The notes under the pieces were generated by a model. It was not told where the DNA came from and did not search any database. It saw only the letters and a list, made by a program, of their open reading frames with translations. Positions 14,816-17,845 of a stretch of 17,845 nucleotides of DNA are shown here, in pieces (the first letter of the stretch is position 1; each line of letters opens with the position of its first letter). Location: NCBI GenBank assembly GCA_020024255.1, contig JAHHTX010000038.1, forward strand, positions 1 to 17,845, read 5' to 3'. Position numbers and translations under genes: made by a program. The stretch comes from Anaerotignum sp. Lineage in GTDB: Bacteria > Bacillota > Clostridia > Lachnospirales > Anaerotignaceae.

Positions 14816-14866
14816 ATAAAAATCACCCCATTTGTTATACTGTATTACCGTACAACAAATGGGGTG
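14816..14866 (-). terminator. Intrinsic terminator of the AI-2E family gene
   Basis: Perfect 13-bp arms (14824-14836 with 14854-14866, CACCCCATTTGTT and its complement) extend by three more pairs after one mismatch. Reading the minus strand, the hairpin is followed by ATTTTTAT. It lies about 50 bp after the stop of the minus-strand gene. On the plus strand the T run comes seven bases later, so it may also catch read-through from hydF. Confidence 0.8.
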
Positions 14867-14917
14867 CAGTTCATTTTTGAGAAATACGTCTTTCTATTTA
14901 ATAAAATCCCTTTTCCT

Positions 14918-16081
14918 TTACGTCTGCTCTTTTTCCTTCTTTGCCAAACGTGCATAAACATCTCGCCGCAAAAGCGTATACAACACAGAAAGTGTCGGAA
15001 TGAAGATAAGCATACCCACAATCCCCATCAGACTACCGCCCAATGTCACGGCAACCAATACCCAAATAGAGGGCAGTCCCACAGAGCCGCCTACCACATG
15101 GGGATAAATGAAATTCCCCTCTACCTGTTGCAAGACAAGGAACAATACAATGAAGCCAAGTGCCTGCCAAGGGTTTACCATCAAAATCAGGAATGCTGCC
15201 ACTACACAGCCGATAAATGCCCCAAAAATGGGAATCAGTGCTGTTACTGCAATGAGTACACCGACCAAAAGGGCATAGGGAAAACGAAAAATGCTCATGG
15301 CTGCAAAGAACATTGCCCCCAATATAACAGCTTCCGTACACTGCCCTGTGAGGAAATTGGCAAATGTCTTATGGGTCAAGGCACACACCTCTAAAATATG
15401 TTCTGCCCGTTCCTTTTTTAAGTAGGCAAAAAGAATCTTGCGGCATTGCTCTGCCAGTTTTTCCTTCTGTACCAGAATATAACAGGCAAAAACAAAGCCG
15501 ATTAAGAATGTGGTCAAGCCACTGAATACGCTTTGGGCAACGGAAAATGCCGACCCAAGAATAACATTTGCCCCTTTACGGAAAAAGGAAATGCTCTGCT
15601 GCAATATGCTATTCCAGTTAAAATCCAGACTGCCAAGCCAATAGGAAATCTCTGCGTTATTTTCAAAAACGCTGTTCAGGTATGCAGCTAGCTTCGGCAA
15701 ATTGGACTGTATCGTTCTGCCAAGACCGGATATGGTTCTGCCAAGTTCGGGAAAAACCACCAAAACCGCTACCGCAACAATAGCTATCACAAAAAGCAAT
15801 GTGAGAATTAAACTGATGGGACGCAGAAAACCTGCCTGCTTTTTCCGTGTCTGCTCCGATACATTATCCCGTTTCAGCTTTTGGAGTGTTTTTTCAATGC
15901 GTGTCATGGGTACACTCAATATAAAGGCGATTGCCGCTCCGATAAAGAACGGAGAAAGTATGCCACCTACAAATTTTACTGCAAGCATCAAGGCATCAAT
16001 GCGCCAAAGAAGAATGAATACCACCAATGTAAATACAATGAGTCGCCTGAGTTTTTTTAATGTTTCTCTGTCTAATGTCAT
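14918..16081 (-). CDS. AI-2E/PerM family (UPF0118) membrane transporter
   Basis: This 387-residue polytopic membrane protein belongs to the AI-2E transporter superfamily. Members are proposed exporters of small signals or Na+/H+ antiporters; the substrate here cannot be told from sequence. It has about seven to eight hydrophobic segments: about 14-29, 33-58, 88-110, 185-204, 250-264, 267-300 (two), 305-320 and 340-370. A soluble loop lies at about 113-165. The family signature near the C-terminus is clear: VEGNFIYPHVVGGSVGLP, then WVLVAVTLGG and a final IPTLSVLY. The ATG at 16081 has AAAGGA nine bases upstream and sits downstream of a TATAAT promoter at 16118-16123. The open frame up to 16237 would start upstream of that promoter and is rejected. 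Confidence 0.93.
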   Translation of the reverse strand: MTLDRETLKKLRRLIVFTLVVFILLWRIDALMLAVKFVGGILSPFFIGAAIAFILSVPMTRIEKTLQKLKRDNVSEQTRKKQAGFLRPISLILTLLFVIAIVAVAVLVVFPELGRTISGLGRTIQSNLPKLAAYLNSVFENNAEISYWLGSLDFNWNSILQQSISFFRKGANVILGSAFSVAQSVFSGLTTFLIGFVFACYILVQKEKLAEQCRKILFAYLKKERAEHILEVCALTHKTFANFLTGQCTEAVILGAMFFAAMSIFRFPYALLVGVLIAVTALIPIFGAFIGCVVAAFLILMVNPWQALGFIVLFLVLQQVEGNFIYPHVVGGSVGLPSIWVLVAVTLGGSLMGIVGMLIFIPTLSVLYTLLRRDVYARLAKKEKEQT

Positions 16082-16117
16082 ATGCAGTTGTCCTTTCTGA
16101 TCAATTTGATACAAGGT

Positions 16118-16146
16118 ATTATAGCCTATAGCCGCAAGAAACACAA
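16118..16146 (-). promoter_or_regulatory. Promoter of the AI-2E family gene
   Basis: On the minus strand a perfect TATAAT (16118-16123) lies 17 bp from TTGTGT (16141-16146). The predicted start site near 16111 leaves a leader of about 30 nt before the ATG at 16081. Confidence 0.65.
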
Positions 16147-16184
16147 GTCTAACAGGCTTTTGCAGGAAAATTCGACAAAATCCC

Positions 16185-16213
16185 TTTACAGCACATCGGT
16201 TTTTGTTTAAACT
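16185..16213 (+). promoter_or_regulatory. Promoter of gltX
   Basis: TTTACA (16185-16190), a 17-bp spacer and TAAACT (16208-16213) lie about 55 bp before gltX. The leader of about 50 nt is too short for a T-box. The promoter is divergent from that of the AI-2E family gene. Confidence 0.6.
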
Positions 16214-16269
16214 AAAAGGACGATAACAACAAGCCAACAGACGGCTTTTAAAAAGAAAGGAAGATGAAC

Positions 16270-17718
16270 ATGGAAGTCAGAACCAGATTTGCACCAAGCC
16301 CCACAGGGTATATGCACATCGGGAATTTAAGAACGGCTCTTTATGAATACCTCATTGCAAAATCCCAAGGCGGAAAATTTATTCTGCGTATTGAGGACAC
16401 TGACCAAGGCAGACTGGTGGAAGGTGCAACAGACCTTATTTACCGCACAATGGAAATGACAGGGCTGCATTATGATGAAGGCCCCGACATCGGCGGTGAT
16501 TTTGGACCTTATATCCAGAGCCAACGTATGGGAATATACATGGACTATGCCAAAGAACTTATTGAAAAGGGAAAAGCATACTACTGCTTCTGCACCAAAG
16601 AACGTCTGGAATCCATAAAAGAAACAAACGAAGAAGGTGCTGCTTTTGCAAAGTATGACAGACACTGTCTTTCCCTCTCCCCTGAGCAAGTGCAGGCAAA
16701 TCTGAATGCAGGTATGCCCTATGTCATTCGCCAGAAAATGCCTGACACCGGCACAACCAGCTTTACAGATGTTGTATATGGTGAAATTACGGTGAATAAT
16801 GCGGAACTGGACGACCAAATTCTCATGAAAGCAGATGGTTTTCCCACCTATAATTTTGCCAATGTAATAGACGACCATCTTATGCAGATTACCCATGTTG
16901 TTCGTGGCAGCGAATATCTTTCCTCCACACCAAAATACAATCTGCTTTATGAAGCCTTCGGCTGGGAAGCACCCACCTATGTGCATTTACCTGCGGTTAT
17001 GCGTGACGCACACCACAAATTGTCCAAACGCCACGGCGACAAGTCTTTTGAAGATTTGCTGAATGAAGGCTATCTGGTGGAAGCCATCGTCAACTACATT
17101 GCCCTTCTGGGTTGGAGTCCCGGTGGCACAACAGAAATTTTCAGCTTAAAGGAACTGGAAGAACAGTTTACGATGGAAGGACTCAGTAAATCCCCTTCTA
17201 TTTTTGATATTAAAAAACTCACTTGGATGAACAGTGAATACATGAAAGCAATGGATTTCGACAAATTTTATGCTTTGGCAGAACCCAAACTAAAGGAAGC
17301 CTTAGACGGCACAGATTTGGACCTAAAAAAAATTGCCGTGCTTTTGCAGAAACGTTTGGAAACACTAAACGACATTCCTGCACTTGTCGCTTTCTTCAAG
17401 GAACTGCCTGCATACAGCACAGAGTTATATACCCACAAGAAAATGAAAACCAATGAGGAAATTGCCCTCTCCTCCTTGGAAGCAGCTCTTCCCGTATTGG
17501 AAAAACTAGAAAACTGGAATACAGACAGTATCCACGATGCCCTGATGGATTTAGTCAAAGAGTTGGAAATCAAAAACGGTCAGCTTTTGTGGCCCGTGCG
17601 TACCGCTCTTTCCGGCGAACCCACTTCCCCCGGTGGCGCAATGGAACTGGCAGATATTTTGGGCAAAGAAGAAAGTCTGAGAAGAATCAAAGAAGGTATT
17701 GCCCTTTTACAGAAATAA
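16270..17718 (+). CDS. gltX: Glutamyl-tRNA synthetase
   Basis: The enzyme charges tRNA-Glu with glutamate in the cytosol; in Clostridia it commonly also charges tRNA-Gln for later amidation by GatCAB, which is inferred here. Numbering from the ATG at 16264, the class I HIGH motif appears as HIGN (18-21) in FAPSPTGYMHIGN. The KMSKS motif is KLSKR (252-256). A zinc-site pattern is present: C108, C110, Y131 and C135. The C-terminal anticodon-binding helical domain runs from about 320 to 484. The length (482-484) is normal. Two in-frame ATGs compete; AAAGGAAG touches the first and is well spaced from the second at 16270, so I prefer 16270. It ends 12 bp before a long hairpin. Confidence 0.97.
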   Translation: MEVRTRFAPSPTGYMHIGNLRTALYEYLIAKSQGGKFILRIEDTDQGRLVEGATDLIYRTMEMTGLHYDEGPDIGGDFGPYIQSQRMGIYMDYAKELIEKGKAYYCFCTKERLESIKETNEEGAAFAKYDRHCLSLSPEQVQANLNAGMPYVIRQKMPDTGTTSFTDVVYGEITVNNAELDDQILMKADGFPTYNFANVIDDHLMQITHVVRGSEYLSSTPKYNLLYEAFGWEAPTYVHLPAVMRDAHHKLSKRHGDKSFEDLLNEGYLVEAIVNYIALLGWSPGGTTEIFSLKELEEQFTMEGLSKSPSIFDIKKLTWMNSEYMKAMDFDKFYALAEPKLKEALDGTDLDLKKIAVLLQKRLETLNDIPALVAFFKELPAYSTELYTHKKMKTNEEIALSSLEAALPVLEKLENWNTDSIHDALMDLVKELEIKNGQLLWPVRTALSGEPTSPGGAMELADILGKEESLRRIKEGIALLQK

Positions 17719-17730
17719 AAAATAGCAAAA

Positions 17731-17761
17731 AAACACAAGACAGCGCCTCTGTCTTGTGTTT
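17731..17761. terminator. 13-bp hairpin after gltX, likely bidirectional
   Basis: AAACACAAGACAG (17731-17743) pairs perfectly with 17749-17761 around a 5-base loop. On the plus strand it is followed by CAGACTG, so only the stem's own T's are available. On the minus strand it is followed by TTTTGCTATTTTTT, a strong T run. It can end gltX transcription but looks better built for a convergent transcript from outside the window. Confidence 0.8.
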
Positions 17762-17766
17762 CAGAC

Positions 17767-17845
17767 TGTCGAAAAAGTAGTTTTTACCCCTTTTCGAAAA
17801 TGCGGAAGGGCTTGGGAAACGAAGGGTTTCCCAAATGGAATCCGC
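17767..17845 (+). repeat. Structured intergenic repeat, right copy (cut by window end)
   Basis: This is the inverted partner of the left-end repeat: 17791-17845 matches 54-108 at 53 of 55 bases, with diverged similarity back to about 17767. It carries the same TTGGGAAAC/GTTTCCCAA hairpin inside a GCGGA/TCCGC outer stem. It lies directly downstream of gltX and its hairpin, in the sense orientation of gltX. The copy continues beyond the window. Confidence 0.75.

Noticed and set aside
16082..16237. Upstream extension of the AI-2E family protein
   Set aside because: The TATAAT at 16118-16123 lies within it and the ATG at 16081 has a good ribosome binding site.
16082..16263. T-box leader for gltX
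   Set aside because: The leader after the likely promoter is only about 50 nt, with no T-box consensus or antiterminator.
1..17845. CRISPR arrays, insertion sequences, prophage genes, tRNA or rRNA genes
   Set aside because: No regularly spaced repeats, transposase or integrase motifs, or RNA gene signatures were seen.

Overview
The window reads as chromosomal DNA of an anaerobic, low-to-moderate GC Gram-positive bacterium of the Clostridia. A Lachnospirales/Anaerotignum-like host is my guess, not something the sequence proves. The evidence is a WalRK-type essential two-component system with WalH and WalI, strong purine-rich ribosome binding sites, sigma-A promoters, lipoproteins with a Gram-positive style lipobox, and the [FeFe]-hydrogenase maturases HydE, HydG and HydF. 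There are no phage, transposon, CRISPR, rRNA or tRNA genes that I can see. Genes are dense and look intact.

Layout. Positions 1-200 hold a hairpin-rich intergenic repeat whose inverted copy closes the window at 17767-17845. From 201 to 8280 everything is on the minus strand. In transcription order this is walR (7585-8280), walK (5765-7567), a small exported Ig-like protein (5136-5573), walH (3654-5081), walI (2753-3616), yaaA (1856-2599), map with an SEC-C zinc motif (841-1716) and a coiled-coil hypothetical (201-776). A divergent promoter region (8281-8450) separates walR from two overlapping lipoprotein genes on the plus strand (8451-9140, 9127-10329). The plus strand then carries a hydrogenase-maturation operon: a TM1266-type regulator, hydE, hydG and hydF (10521-14524). 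A convergent terminator region follows, then a minus-strand AI-2E/PerM-family membrane protein (14918-16081), divergent from gltX (16270-17718).

How the genes work together. WalK and WalR sense and control cell-wall state; WalH and WalI are membrane-anchored modulators of WalK. An exported Ig-like gene sits between walK and walH. Its upstream region carries three TGTAA half-sites at an exact 11-bp period on its coding strand. This matches the known WalR box, so the gene is a good candidate WalR target. HydE, HydG and HydF build the H-cluster of [FeFe] hydrogenase; the hydrogenase structural gene is not in the window.

The most interesting points are: (1) the WalR-box array in front of the Ig-like gene; (2) a factor-independent terminator between a good promoter and the start codon of the hydrogenase-maturation operon, suggesting attenuation or an unclassified riboswitch; (3) a structured repeat that follows the 3' end of a gene, in the sense orientation, at both window ends; (4) a 53-nt hydE/hydG overlap that gives HydE an unusual tail; and (5) an unrecognised lipoprotein pair divergent from walR.
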